A stretch of 64,000 nucleotides of DNA from Physella acuta (Eukaryota > Mollusca > Gastropoda > Physidae), in assembly GCF_028476545.1 (NCBI RefSeq), contig NW_026731650.1, positions 1-64,000 of the forward strand, given 5' to 3'. The notes under the pieces were generated by a model. That model had not been told where the DNA came from. It did no database searches and saw only the letters and a program-made list of their open reading frames with translations. Both the position numbers and the translations under genes were made by a program. The stretch's first letter is position 1, and every line of letters starts with the position of its first letter. Shown here in pieces: positions 35,691 to 48,728 of the stretch.

Positions 35691-35939
35691 GCCTGACATA
35701 CAAATGGTCAGCTGCATTGACCAGCACCCTGAAAGATCGCTAGAGCTTATATCTAATCAGCCAACCGGTGGAGCTATTTGCTCGAATGACGCCACCTCCC
35801 CACCCCTCCCCTGGCATCACATAGATTGCCTGTTACTTATATTGATAGATCTCTCGCCGTGGGCTAATTCTAGTCGGGAACCAAATGTTACATCACTTGA
35901 TTGTCAATGCGTGCCGAACTTACAGCCGCTACTCGTTTA

Positions 35940-36455
35940 AAGCCGTTACACACTTCATTCCAAGCCGTTACACACAACACACCAAACCATACACAGAACA
36001 CACCAAGCCGTTACACACAACACACCAAGCCGTTACACACAACACACCAAGTCGTTACACACAACACACCAAGCCGGTACACACAACACACCAAGCCCTT
36101 ACACACAACACACCAAGCCCTTACACACAACACACCAAGCCCTTACACACAACACACCAAACTATCACACACAACACACCAAGCCCCTACACAGAACACA
36201 CCAAGCCCTTACACACAACACACCAAGCCCTTACACACAACACACCAAGCCCTTACACACAACACACCAAGCCCTTACACACACCAAGCCCTTACACACA
36301 ACACACCAAACTATCACACACAACACACCAAGCCCTTACACACAACACACCAAGCCCTTACACACAACACACCAAGCCCTTACACACAACACACCAAGCC
36401 GTTACACACAACACACCAAACTATCACACACAACACACCAAGCCCTTACACAGCG
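35940..36455. repeat. minisatellite, 22 bp x about 23
   Basis: Units of TTACACACAACACACCAAGC plus CC, with an ordered ACTATCACAC variant. Confidence 0.95.
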
Positions 36456-37559
36456 CAGTACTAGGACCTCACTTAGCTGTCACCTAGTAAGCTGTCACCA
36501 ACTTGTGACGCTGCTGACAGATTCAATTGGGATGGTATTTAATGATCACACCTGTTAACTGAATTCCTTCTCATTGTTATCGGAAATATCGATCAGTTTA
36601 AATAGGTTGTTTTTTATTTTGTTCTTTAAGATAGGACAGCTTGTTGATTGAATGTTCTGAACTACTGTAATATCTACATATACCGTTCTCCACACGGATC
36701 CACCACACCAACCTCACCAGGCCAATCTCACCTGACGGTCCACGGGGCAGGTGAAGTAGAGTTCACCTGTTTCAATGAGCACGCCATATGAAGGTATGGT
36801 GTGGTCAGCACTATGTCCAGTCCCCTTTACTTTCCCTAACGTGGGTCTGGTACTCATTAGAGCTGGGTGGACTTAAGGGATACGAACCCGGGATTCGAAC
36901 TCGTGAATTTTCGTCACCACATCGTCTCACCACCAGTAGCTGTCTTTCCATAGCTGGCATTGTCTGACAGGACAGTCGCTGTCTGTCCAAGCCTTGCCTA
37001 CACCCAAAGAAAACAGTGTACTTGTCCCACCGTAATGCCAGGAGATACAATCTTGAGACTGATCTATGATGACGCAATCAAGTCACGGTGTATCGCCTTA
37101 TCTTATCAGGTGGGCTAGGTGCTGGTTTTCAAATGCCGCGCCACCGATGGCTGATTGTAAATTGTAACCCAGCACTTTCTACACACGCTCATAAAAAATT
37201 GATGCAGGTACCTCTAACTCTAAGCCAACTTAGATTGGCATTCACTTGTTTGTGGTTTTGTTATGGCATTCGCTTTTTTGTGTGGTTTTGTTATGGTGTC
37301 CATGACGAAATCACATACAGATTTCACATAACTTGTTGTATGTGTACTTTTTGCTTGTATGGGTCTATCGTTATCACTGTTGACGCTATCAGTGAACATT
37401 CAGTGAGCTGTTTTCTTGGCTTATCTGTTGATCCAATATTGTCGCTCACTCCCAGCCAATCAGAGACAAGGTTCTATAGCAGGTGGGCACCCTGTGTTGA
37501 CTGTTTGTTTAACTTCCTGTGGGCGAAACTTTGATTTTTAAACTGTTGATTTTCAACCC
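36456..37559. other. no gene seen apart from a SINE
   Basis: Intron-like DNA holding the SINE at 36719-36955. Short open frames here show no family motif. Confidence 0.4.
36719..36955 (-). repeat. tRNA-derived SINE
   Basis: On the minus strand it contains GAGTTCGAATCCCGGG, a pol III B-box, followed by a body that includes ATTGAAACAGGTGAACTC. A second copy lies at 43388-43580. Boundaries are approximate. Confidence 0.6.
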
Positions 37560-38039
37560 TCGATGAACTGCCATGCCGCTGACTCAGTCTTGGTTGACTT
37601 GTAATGCTGTTGGTGCCGTCATTGTTGCACCTATCGATGTGGTGTATTGACTGCTCGTCTGCCGCTTATGTAAACAACTCCTGCTACGACAGCGGTGTCG
37701 AACCTCACGACCACGGGAGCGGCACTGTTACACCTATCGCGGTTCGCCGGTGGCCGTCACGGTTCGTTGAACACCGTCGCCTGGTGACCTCTCCCCCCTT
37801 GAACTTTCCCCACCGGTCGGTATTCGGTCGTCTGTGTCTGAACGGCTCCCTCATACGACAGCGTGCTAGACATGGCCTGCACAGCATACACCAACATAGA
37901 CTAGCGGTATCTGCTACATAGACCAGTCGTACCTGTTCCTGATCACCGACCTAATTGATACGGCTGTGCTATCTATCTGACCCGTGTTGCCGTGTGTTGT
38001 GGTCAGGATGACGGAGAAGGCGGGACCAGCGGCTGGGAC
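37560..38039 (+). promoter_or_regulatory. CpG-richer region with possible CPES first coding exon
   Basis: A stretch richer in GC and CpG than its surroundings, ending in an ATG at 38008 (MTEKAGPAAG) and a strong GTAAGT donor at 38040, phase 2. Spliced to 42344 it reads MTEKAGPAAGT then LKNAHAF, in frame into CPES, adding 46 residues. This is the nearest upstream candidate start and the most promoter-like. Confidence 0.45.
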
Positions 38040-39319
38040 GTAAGTAGAGTTGTTTCAATTAGCCAATCTATCGATCCAGATCTCGTCTCGTGGTTAACGT
38101 TAGCGATGTTACCGCTGGCAGGTTAATGGCTGGGTTATAGACAACCCACACACAATCTGGTGCGGGCAGGTGTGTGTGGGGGATGTGTAGTCACTATCTA
38201 CACACATGCTCAGTTAAATATTTAGACGTTACTGGGTTCATTTCGATTAGAAGTACCCATATATCTATTTTGAGGAGTACTGAGTTACGATAACGATTTG
38301 TTCTGTTAAATTAAGCGTACGGCTTAGTCAACAGGGTTAGGTTTGCAGCTAAATTTAATGTATCTGTGATTCGATTTATTCGGACTCGTAGACCTGACTA
38401 GTGACAAAAAGCCGTGGTTGTCTCTCTGAAGACTGCCCCACCCCGCATCTACAGCTCCCCATCTTGTCCCACACAACTCTGAACTTGTTGGCAACCCAAC
38501 ATCCGGTTGTCACACTACCCCCCCCCCCCTCCCACCTCACCTAACATGCTCTTTGCCTCACCCGATAAGCCATCCCCTCCTCCACCACCTCCCCTACCTC
38601 CCTCCCTCACTCACATTCCTGCTACAGCTAATCAGGTGACTTAAAGAATGTCTGTCAGTCCGTACACCAATTTTTGTTTATGCTCGTTACCATGGCTACA
38701 GACAACAAACTAAAGCAAAGACTTCTCTGGTCCAGGTCCTACCATAACAGGTCAGGTCATGAAACGAGGTCATGAATCAAGGTCACACCCAGCTGACTTT
38801 AGAATTATTTTTTATTTTGTTCAAGACCCCCCCCCCCTCACGGTTAGAGTAAGCTGATCGTCACCTCACTTTGACTTGTCGCTCACATAAATAATTCAAG
38901 TGCTGTGTTCGGTCACATTGACGGCCAACACTTGAGATTTCAAGCTGGAGTTTTTTTTTTGTGGTTTTGGTATGGCTGCTGTTTCTTCTTGCAAGACCCA
39001 TCTGTCCAACTACACTGGTTTAGTATACACCACATCACCATATATTACCATTTTTATTGCGCAGTTAGACGGCATGCATGTTTTGTAACAGTGAAGCAAC
39101 CCCCCTCCCCCTTCCAGACAGATTTAGCTCTTAACCTTTTTAAAAAAAATCGAACTTGCTTTGATATTTAAATAAAAAGTTCAAATTTTTTGTTACGATG
39201 ACAATGTGAACAAATAAAATGTTAAAATTTTTTTTTTGTCAGCTGTCGGATCTAACGTGACGAGATGGATTCAGAACAGTAATTGGCTTAATTAGTAGTG
39301 TCATCAGCTGTTTCTTTCA

Positions 39320-39490
39320 CATTTTCTTCGGGGGGTGGGTGGGGGCACTGGAAACTTTCAGGGTAGGGGTCGACAACAGCTACACTAAAGTATATATTTA
39401 TATATATAAATTCTATTTGGTTTGTGGGATGCGAGTTCCCCCCCCCCCCCCCCCCCCCCCCCACCCCCGCAGAGATGCTTGAACGAAATT
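39320..39490. mobile_element. eroded MITE, GTTTCTTCC family
   Basis: Recognised by TTTTCTTCGGGGGGTGG, AAAGTATATATTTATATA, a poly-C run of about 25 and a worn right end (ATGCTTGAACGAAATTCTG). Confidence 0.5.
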
Positions 39491-39837
39491 CTGGTTATAA
39501 ATCACGTCATTTTTCTTTTCTGTTACAATTTGATTTTATGAAAACTGGACCCCTTTCTGAATGTAACCTCAGTCCACCCCCCTAATATGTGCTCCTCTAT
39601 CACGCCAACATAGATCTAGAACAAAAGAGCCTCCATTCCATCGTAACATTGATGGTCCAGCCAATAGGAGCATGGCTTACAAATGACGCCAGTAAATTAT
39701 TCATGGAGTGGCTGCCACGCTTGTCCGCTGGTGTAAAGAAAGGTTGCCGATGTTTTCTCCCCAACATCATCTCTGTCATCCGCCCTTTTTTTTTAGGCAA
39801 ACTTCTTCGCTGAAAGCTTGTCCATAACTCTACATTG

Positions 39838-40015
39838 GTTTCTTTCAGACATTTTTCTCGAAAAGGATGGGGGGGGGGGGGGGGTGCAGAAACTGGTAAA
39901 ATGATATATTTATAAATTAAATATTTTTTCCTTTTTTTTTGTGTGTGGGGGGGGGGGGGCAATGCCCCCTCCCCCCAGCGCCCGTAGAGATGCCTAAAAG
40001 GAAGAGTGATCTCTA
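39838..40015. mobile_element. eroded MITE, GTTTCTTCC family
   Basis: TTTCTTTCAGACATTTTTCTC at the left, G-runs, an AT-rich core, and GAGATGCCTAAAAGGAAGAG at the right. Confidence 0.45.
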
Positions 40016-40194
40016 CTGAAAGCTGTTTCCAATTTCCATTCTGAGATGAATTTGTGTGTGTATCTCGACGGGACATGGTTTCTAAATGTTTTGGGACTCC
40101 CGTTCTGTATGGTAATCAAGTCTCTGTTGGCTGGCTCTGTGGGAAGTGGTTTTTAGTCGCCGGCCTTTCTAACTAGAGATTTACTGTTTGATGG

Positions 40195-40495
40195 GTGGGG
40201 GTCTTGGGGGGTGTGGGGGGGGGGGTCTTTGGGTGGGGAGGGTGTGGCGCCTAATGTTTGATGTGGGGGTCTTGGGATGGGGAGGTTGTGGCGCCAAAGG
40301 TTTGATGTGGGGGTCTTGGGGTGGGGAGGGTGTGGCGCCTAATGTTTGATGTGGGGGTCTTTGGGGGGTGGTCTTTGGGTGGGGAGGGTGTGGCGCCTAA
40401 TGTTTGATGTGGGGGTCTTGGGGTGGGGAGGGTGTGGCGCCTAATGTTTGATGTGGGTGTCTTGGGGGGGGGTGCCAATGTTTGGGGGGGGGGGG
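40195..40495. repeat. G-rich minisatellite, about 44 bp x 6
   Basis: Units containing GGAGGGTGTGGCGCCTAATG and TTTGATGTGGGGGTCTTGGG. Confidence 0.9.
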
Positions 40496-42449
40496 AGATG
40501 AGTGCCGCTTAATGTTGGTCAGATTTCGGGTATTCGGATGGGTTGGGTATCAGTTTAACGTTACCGTTGCTGATATAAGCGACACCGTGGAGCGGCATGG
40601 CCAAGTGCTAGAGCGCAGTTGTCAACACGTTAGTCAGCGTGGAAAACACGAACGTTTCTTGGAACAACTACGTTTGGGGCGCTTTGTGTGACGGCCACCT
40701 TTACTTACCTGCTATCGATTTTACCATAGTGAGACTAACATCAACACATGCCTTTGTTAGCGCGATCTCTCATACTGTTGGGTACGGGTTGAGTGTGGCC
40801 TTATGCCAACATTGCCTAATCCTACTGGCACTCAAGAAAACAGTCCTTCACCTGCTATATAGTCCCCCTCCCACCCGTTAAACAGCCCCCCTCCCCCCCG
40901 TGTCCCTCCACCCGCTAGTCTTCCTACCCGTAGTCCCCTCCTCCCTTCCCACCTGTTGTAGAGTCCGCTCCCCCCCGTCCCCCCCACCCGCCCTTGTGCT
41001 AAAATGAACGTGTCTTTCCAGATTTTCTGCCGATCGATACTTGATTGATATCTGTAAACCACGTGACACTATCGATTGGTTATTTTCAATCTGCAGCTAA
41101 TTTGGTCGTGAAGTAATTCGGTTAAGATTTCAGGTGTAACGGCCCTACACGTATAATCAAGTTTTACTGGTGTAACGGTCCCTACACACATAGTCAGGTT
41201 CCAACAAGTTAGACCGTAATCAGGTTTTTAAATACCAGCAGCATCGGTTTTGTTTGGTGACGTCTTGAGGTAGCCAAATGTCTTTTTTTTGGGGGACAAG
41301 CTCTAGGCGCCCTCCTCCGGTACAGCCATCCCAACTCGATTATATGAAACTATTTAAAATGTCAGAGAGACACCCCCCCCCCCCCACCCACTGTCAAGGC
41401 TGTAGGAGAACTGAACAGCTTTAAGCTGGTAGAGCACACATCGCGGTATGTATGTATGACACCTTATACTTACAGCTCAGTCGCAGTACTATCCCCCCTC
41501 CCCACCCAGCACTTTAAGATAACCCCAATATATCAATGGCCGTACTTTTGTAATGTAAATACAATTCCATTGATGTGTTTATACTCGCGCACGATAATTG
41601 TTAGCGTATCACAGCCCCCACGCTTATTTTTTTAATCTATTATTCTTTGACCCGTTTTTGTGTTTATTTTTTGTTGATTTATCGGAGGCTTTTTGTTTAT
41701 CAATGATCATTTAATGAAACAGTCGAGCTGTATGTTACATAACGAGATTAGAAAGTTTTAAGTTTTTTGGTTATTAGAGCAACCGCACATCTCTCAGCAG
41801 ACGGCTCGGTGTGTCCCGATTCAGTTATCGAAGGGAAATTAAAATTTGCCGGCGAGCAGGGCTAGAGAAATGAGATGATGTAACTAGATCTAGTGGCCAC
41901 TTGAACCTCCCCTGTAAGACCGTTGGTGCAGTTTTTGGTATTGATTTTCTGTTAGTCGTGTCATGAAGCCCTCCGGTTGTACAGGTCTGTCTTGTTTTTA
42001 TCCCCGTGTCCAGTTAGTACCTTCACACACAGCTGTTGATATTAGCACTACAATACCTGATGTGCTGTCGTGTGTGCTACAATTCAATGCTTTGTTGGAT
42101 TATGTTAATTCATTTCAAGGATGCAAATTGTGCCAGTACTTGATTAATTAATTCATAATTATATCAAATTTCTGTTTTAAATAGTAGATTTAGTCAGACC
42201 CTTTTAGCTGAGTTAGTGTAGATTTAAAATATTATCAGCTGCACTATGTATTTTTGTGTGTGTGTGTAAAAGACAATCTATTTTAAACTTTCTAAGAAGT
42301 TTAATCAACATTATGATTTAATGCTAACACTGTCTATTTCCAGGCTAAAAAACGCACATGCCTTCTGCCCCTGCCCCCAGCTGACAGCCTACTGGACCCC
42401 ACCCCCGTCCTGGCCTCGTCGAATCTGCTGCTGTGAAACCTTATCAAAG

Positions 42450-45400
42450 ATGTCTTTTCTAGGGCTGAGTGTGTTCCGGGACGCCAAGACGACCTGCATC
42501 TTTGTGGGGCTCATCCTGATCACCTACTACTTCATCATGGACATCATCCTCTTCATGAGGTTCAGGAACGTCGACATTGTAGCCGACTCCAAGCCCGGGG
42601 CGCCAGACGAACTCTACTCCCCCTTCACACACTTGTCTGTCAAGGCTTTGATGAATGACCACACCAGCCAGTACATCATCAGCCCCAGCGCCGAGTACTT
42701 CGACACCCTGACGCAGTTCTCAACCCGCTTCAGCTTCATCACCCCCAACATCATCTCCTTCACCCACCTCTTCCTGGGGCTCCTGTCTGGGAAGTTTGTG
42801 GCCTCAGAGAACCTGCATGACCGCAGGGTGGGCGTGGTCATCTTCCAGATCAGGTCCTGGCTGGACGCCTTTGATGGCGTGGTCTTCCGTTCTCAGTCCG
42901 GCACCCACCTACAGTTCCAGTCAGTGCGTGCCACTACAGGATATTACGTGGACACTACGTGCGACGCACTAGGGGGTGTGTTCCTGTGTTTTGGGATTTT
43001 ATTCTACTTATGGAAGCGGTTTGACCCCGTCAAGCAGGACCTGCCGACCTGGAGTAAAGCGCAGGAGGCAGCGTCCAAGACTGGGCTAGTGTCCAACGGC
43101 CATAGCGTGGCCCCCAGGGAAACGTACAGTATAAAGTACCTGTTCTGGAAAGTGTTCTGTTACGGCCTGTGTCTGGCCTGTGCTGGCAAGTTCTGGGACT
43201 TGGTTGTGGGGGATTTCAAGGAGATCTTCCAGACACCATTGAAGGATCCTAAAATGTCTGTAAGTTTAAAGGGAATGCTGGAAATTTAAAAAAACAATTT
43301 GAGCCCTTTTAACTTTAAATAGTTGTTTTAAATTTTTTTAAATGAAAGAGCTTTCAGCTCAGTTTAAAAGCTATTGCAGATAATTGATAATCACCATCTT
43401 TTCCCGTTTGTGCCCAAGACACATGGGCAGATGAAGTAGAGTTCATCTGTTTCAATGACCGCTGCATACAAAGGGATAATGGGGTCATCACTATGCCCAG
43501 CCATCTGTTTCCCTTCCATGAGTTAGGTAGCCATCGGAGCTGTATGGACTCAAGGACGTTCTAATGATTTTGAACCTGGATTTTTCAACTTGAGACTATC
43601 GATAGCTAAGCCATGCCTATTATTAATTAATAATACACTTAACACTCATCAAACATTCAATTGAATACATTAATTTTAATTTCTTAAATGTCTTCCATGA
43701 GTGTAGTACTTGTACACATTTAAACTGTTAATCAACAATTTTATATCTTAAACAAAGTAAGTTATTAATAAATTAATGAATTACAAAGGAATGTATTCTA
43801 TTAGAAATGTTGGTCAGTATTTGTAGACTCGTACTATATTACTGAGCAAAAACAGTTTTGGCATGAAAATTCGACCTGTGCGATATTACTTAACAGACAC
43901 ATCAGACACATTTAGTTGATGTATTGGTGAGCTAATCAACATACACACAATAATCAAATTTTATTGATGTATTGGAGAGCTAATCAACATACACACAATA
44001 ATCAAATTTTGTTGATGTATTGGTGAGCTAATCAACATACACACAATAACACTTGCTTTCAATTTCAGATGTTGCAATTTGAACTTTGTCACTCAACAAC
44101 TACAGTTGTGCTGTTTTATTTATGGAGGATTCTAGAAGGACAAGCGCTGCTACAGTATATACTCATTCCCATCATTATAGATAAGATATGGGTACGTCTT
44201 TGAACTTTTTTTTCTTCATTTGTGAAGAATCAGCTGATAAACTTGTGGCCTTGTTTATTTTCTCATTGTAGTTATAAGTACACTAGTGACATTTTTTAAT
44301 CTAATCACGTTTTTGATTATAAAACACTGTGCTATATTTGAATACTTTAATGGCGCAATACATTTCTAAAAACACATTTTATTTATAGTAAAAAATAATT
44401 TTTGTTCCTCTCTACTCAGACAGGTCACTAGAAGAGTATGGGAATCTGTGTTTTAAGTTAATTTCAGTTTTCTGTTGTTTTAAAGTTCATATGCTGTCTA
44501 CATTTTGTAGATACTGATTACATTTTGTGAATTTTTTCTACATTTTGTGGACACTGTCTACATTTTGTGGACACTGTCTACATTTAGTGGACACTGTCTA
44601 CATTTTGTCCAAAGTTTTAATTTTCTTTGGTTTTTGAATAAATTGAAAGTTACAGTATTTAAAAAATAAACTGTCAATGTACCAACTTAAAATTGTTCAA
44701 AATAAGAGACATCTTTTTGTTAAGTCATCACTTAAAAAACTATTGTGATAGATTGATTAACCCACATATTGATAACATTACAATAAAATATGTTCACACC
44801 TGCAACAAAAGGTGCATTATAATGTAGTTTAAAAAAAAAAAACACGAGTATGTTACACAAAAGTAAGAAATATTTTTATTGCTTGGTCATAATTCTTATC
44901 TATTAATAAGAGACCTGTTGCTAAAATTATGAACAAAAAAACAAGTAGCTTTATAGACCAACAAACAGTTAGAAATATCAGTGTATTATTGTATAGTCGG
45001 TTCTTTTAAAAAAAAGCTTGTTTTAATGTGTTAGTAATTAAAATTGTGTTTGTTTGTGCAGGAGTTTTTAAACTACACCCAGTATATTCTCCTGTCAGTG
45101 ATAGTTGGTCTCTACATCGTCAGCTTGCTCTACATTAGACACGTGAGTAATGGCACATTCAAACATGCTGTTCTATGTTCTGCTTCTGTCACTTTCTCCT
45201 GTTGTATCACTTTCAACTGTTGTGTCACTTTCAACTGTTGTGTCACTTTCTCCTGTTGTGTCACTTTCTCCTGTTGTATCACTTTCTCCTGTTGTATCAC
45301 TTTGTCCTGTTGTATCACTTTGTCCTGTTGTATCACTTTCTCCTGTTGTATCACTTTCTCCTGTTGTATCACTTTCTCCTGTTGTATCACTTTCTCCTGT

Positions 45401-45676
45401 TGTATCACTTTCAACTGTTGTATCACTTTCAACTGTTGTATCACTTTCAACTGTTGTATCACTTTCTCCTGTTGTATCACTTTCTGTTGTATCACTTTCT
45501 CCTGTTGTATCACTTTCTCCTGTTGTATCACTTTCTCCAATTGTATCACTTTCTCCAATTGTATCACTGTATGTAATTGTTCAGCGTGGCCCTTCCTGCA
45601 CTGTTGAGCTGTGTAAAAAAAAAATCTAATGAAATTGTGTCTCCCATTTCAGCTGCGGACAGTTTTAAATCTCTGA
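42450..45676 (+). CDS. CPES: ceramide phosphoethanolamine synthase
   Basis: CDP-alcohol phosphatidyltransferase family enzyme that moves phosphoethanolamine from CDP-ethanolamine to ceramide in Golgi membranes. Coding exons: 42450-43259, 44069-44191, 45062-45142, 45653-45676; all GT-AG, phase 0, 345 residues. The catalytic signature is complete: D139-x2-D142-G143 ... R147 ... G164-x3-D168-x3-D172 (WLDAFDGVVFR ... GYYVDTTCD). Hydrophobic segments near residues 13-37, 97-113, 173-188 and 229-247, and two more encoded by exons 2 and 3, fit a multi-pass protein. MSFLGLSV is the conservative start; the first exon is open back to its acceptor at 42344, and three upstream exons can join in frame, giving up to 399 residues. 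The last exon codes only LRTVLNL. The family assignment is firm; the N-terminus is not. Confidence 0.9.
43388..43580 (-). repeat. SINE copy in CPES intron
   Basis: Diverged relative of the SINE at 36719, with GAAGTAGAGTTCATCTGTTT and TTTGTGCCCAAGACACAT. The B-box part is largely lost. Confidence 0.55.
43905..44050. repeat. minisatellite, about 46 bp x 3
   Basis: Three copies of TGATGTATTGGTGAGCTAAT with CAACATACACACAATAA. It ends about 20 bp before the acceptor of the second coding exon. Confidence 0.9.
44510..44610. repeat. minisatellite, about 20 bp x 4-5
   Basis: Copies of TCTACATTTTGTGGACACTG in the second intron of the coding region. Confidence 0.85.
45180..45572. repeat. minisatellite, 18 bp x about 22, in last CPES intron
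   Basis: Units of GTTGTATCACTTTCTCCT. The 18-bp period keeps frames open on both strands, giving long spurious ORFs. It fills most of the 510-bp last intron. Confidence 0.95.
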
Positions 45677-46439
45677 ACTGAGTTGTGCCTCAACACCACG
45701 CCTTACGGACTACCTGGTGAGTGGATATTTTTCACCTACTGCAGTGGACATTCAAATCTGGATACAGACACCATTGACGCCTAATCTGGTTACACCATCT
45801 TCCAACTCCTAGCTTGGAATGGCACTCCACCATGATAAAAACATTTTACCAGCTGCTACAGAAATTATTTCAAACATTTGTTCTAGGATTGTCTTACTCC
45901 AGTCTACAGTACAGGAAATGGAAAAAGAAAGAGTGGAAGCTTACAGATTCATAATATCATACCTTCACTGTTAAATGACTTTTTTGTTCTAGATGTTTTC
46001 CCTGAAGGGTGTGTTTGTTTTCAAAGATTTTGATGTTCCTGTAAGGAGCTTTAAACAAGATTTTCAGCTATGCTGAAGTGCTAAGTGAATGTGTTCCTAT
46101 CATTGTGTGTAATGTAATCATTAAAATACCATGAGCCGTAGAGATGGAGGCCATTACTTGTAGAACATGTGTTGAAGTTGATTCCCTCCCTTATCCACTG
46201 TCATGTTTAGTTGAGTGACACCACCATCAGTTTTTTTTTATTTTTCTGGCAGGTCAAGTTTTTTTTTTCTGCTGTGTGTCTGAGTATGGTTAAACTATGG
46301 TTCAACATCTGCTGAGTCTTTAAACAATAGCTGGTCAGCTAAAAACAAAAATACTAGCTATAATTGACCTTTGACTTGATATCCCCGCCCCTATCTTTGA
46401 AATAAAAGCTGCATAATTGGTAGATAACTTAGCCAGGTG

Positions 46440-46690
46440 TTGTCTGGCATCATATAAATTAGCTGTAGTTTTACTGCCACTAATGTTGTCACATAAATTA
46501 GCTGTAGTTTTACTGCCACTAATGTTGTCACATAAATTAGCTGTAGTTTTACTGCCACTAATGGTGTCACATATATTAGCCGTAGTTTTACTGCCACTAA
46601 TGGTGTCACATATATTAGCTGTAGTTTTACTGCCACTAATGGTGTCACATAAATTAGCTGTAGTTTTACTGCCACTAATAGTGTAAGAAG
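46440..46690. repeat. minisatellite, 39 bp x about 6
   Basis: Units of ATAAATTAGCTGTAGTTTTA plus CTGCCACTAATGTTGTCAC. Confidence 0.95.
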
Positions 46691-47404
46691 GCTTTGTCTT
46701 GTGCCAAAAGAAACATGAAACATCAGCATAATGTCCAGCTAATCTAGTTGAGTAAAGGAACTTAGTCATACCCTAGTGGTGGCTTGCTGCTTGTCTTGTG
46801 CTCAACAAAGTTGGAATCTGTTCAAAATATTTTTTTTTAAACTAAAATTTGTGCTAGTTTTATTAGGTTTTTATTTTTACCAGTGTTTCAAGGCTTCAAT
46901 TTATCTCCTACAAAACTTAGACTGTTTTGTGTTCAGCAGTTCTAGCAGTCATTTTCTACTTAAGTTCAAGCTTTTTGCTGTCCTGTCTGCTGGTTACTTA
47001 GCAACAAGCTAATTATTGCGATGTTTGATGCATAATGTTTGGGGTTAAGAGTCTGATTATTTAAATCTTGTGTGTCTGATATTGAGTGTAAGTTTTGTGT
47101 GTGAAACTGAGTGCCTTACTACAAATAAAAAGAGCAACTCATGTAGAATTCAAACCTGTTAGTTGGGGGGTGTAATAATAACAGCAAAAACTAAAACTAT
47201 TTTAAAAATAAATTCTAGTTCACTAAATTTAAAGGCCATTATAACAACCCCCGTTATTTTACAAATTTTTGTTTTACTTTTTCAGTATATATTATAGCTT
47301 AAAAACGTCAAATTTTGTTGAGCTTTACATCAGAACTACCTAGCGTGCTAGATTAAGTTGATCCAAAATGTTGCATAATTAAATGGCTGGTCCTTGGTTT
47401 TTTC

Positions 47405-47505
47405 TTACAGCTGCTTTTGTTATATATCTATCACAGCTGCTTGGGTTATATAACTATCACAGCTGCTTTTGTTATATACCTATCACAGCTGCTTGGGTTA
47501 TATTC
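47405..47505. repeat. minisatellite, about 26 bp x 4
   Basis: Copies of CACAGCTGCTTTTGTTATAT with CTAT. Confidence 0.85.
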
Positions 47506-48728
47506 TATATCAAGTATGCAATGTGATGTATGTGTACATGTAATTTTGTATTAGGTCATACAAGTTGTATCTCTGTGTGACAAACAGCATATTTTTTAAA
47601 ACATATTTTACAACCTGTAATCAACTCTTTTGTTTTTTGTAAGCAGCTACTGTAAACATGTTTTCTCTAATCCCTGATACTAACATTTTTTTCTTCAATC
47701 TTGTGAGCTGTGGTGACTTCAATCATTCCTAGGTGTAAATTGTCTTCAGCTAAGGACTCTAGCTTCAACAAGTGTGAATCCTATCTTTGGGTATTTTTGT
47801 GAATTTTACAAAAAAATTGAATGTACATGTCGTTCAAATCATTTTAACCTTAAAGTGGTTGGTTTATTTTTTTAATCAGTTTTTGGGTGCCGTAGAATTT
47901 CTTAGTGTCAATGTTTTTTTGTAACTTGACACATTTGTGTTCGTTAAGGTAAATTTTAAATTTAGATTCTTTTGTTTTCTATTAATTTTTTGTAGTCAGT
48001 AATATGTCAGTTTAGTTTTTCAATTTTTTGTATATTATGTCAGTTACATGAAAGTTTAGATTTTCTATTTTTTACAATGTACAATAGCCATGTGATAGCC
48101 ATAAATAGATTTGTAGAGTTTGTGTCTAGGCCAGACTTGACCTCTGACATGTAAATAGTTTAGTTTGAGATGTTTATTTTTTCTGTTGCACTAACCAACA
48201 GCCATACAGTGAAAGTTGAGTAGCCTGTAGGTCCTATGATGAGTTGAGGTTTTCCTTGAGACACCAGTCAGTGACCCACATCACTGTTTGGGGTAGTGCT
48301 GGTCAACCCATCCAGCTCCTTGTACACCTGAGCTGCTAAATAGTTCTTTACATGAGCTTCTACTTACACCATACAAATAGACCTCTGGGGTAGGTAACTC
48401 TGCCATAGCTGGATCTAATTCTTTAAGTTACTTCCCTTTAAAATACTCAAGTGGGAATTTTTGCTGAGGTTGTCTTTCCTTATTTTGTTATAATTAGCAG
48501 TTTTACCATGTGATGCGTGAGTGTACGGGTTTTGTGTACAAATGGCGTACATTTTAATTCCTGAATCTGGTTTGTATACAAATTTAAAGCTGCATATAAA
48601 TATATATACATATATATTTCATTTTGGTGTTTCAAAAATATTGCCTTATCTATATTTAAATATGATTGAATGTGTATTCCATCCAACATTGGTTGGCCTT
48701 TCATTTGTAGCTCAACATCTGTCACAGC

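Larger units (their letters stand above)
38040..42343 (+). other. putative last 5' intron of CPES
   Basis: No recognised exon. It holds eroded GTTTCTTCC-family MITEs, a G-rich minisatellite and several poly-C and poly-G runs. It ends in TGTCTATTTCCAG, a good acceptor at 42343. Confidence 0.45.
45677..48728 (+). other. CPES 3' UTR and downstream spacer
   Basis: The 3' UTR starts after the stop at 45674-45676. AATAAA occurs at 46401 and 47124; which one is used is unknown. Two short minisatellites lie within it. No further gene is seen. Confidence 0.45.

Noticed and set aside
37088-37921. ORFs of 148 and 105 codons upstream of 38008
   Set aside because: No recognisable domain, and frames change without splice signals; better explained as CpG-richer promoter or UTR DNA.
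45130-45629. Overlapping ORFs on both strands in the last CPES intron
   Set aside because: An 18-bp repeat is a multiple of three, so every frame without a stop in the unit stays open.
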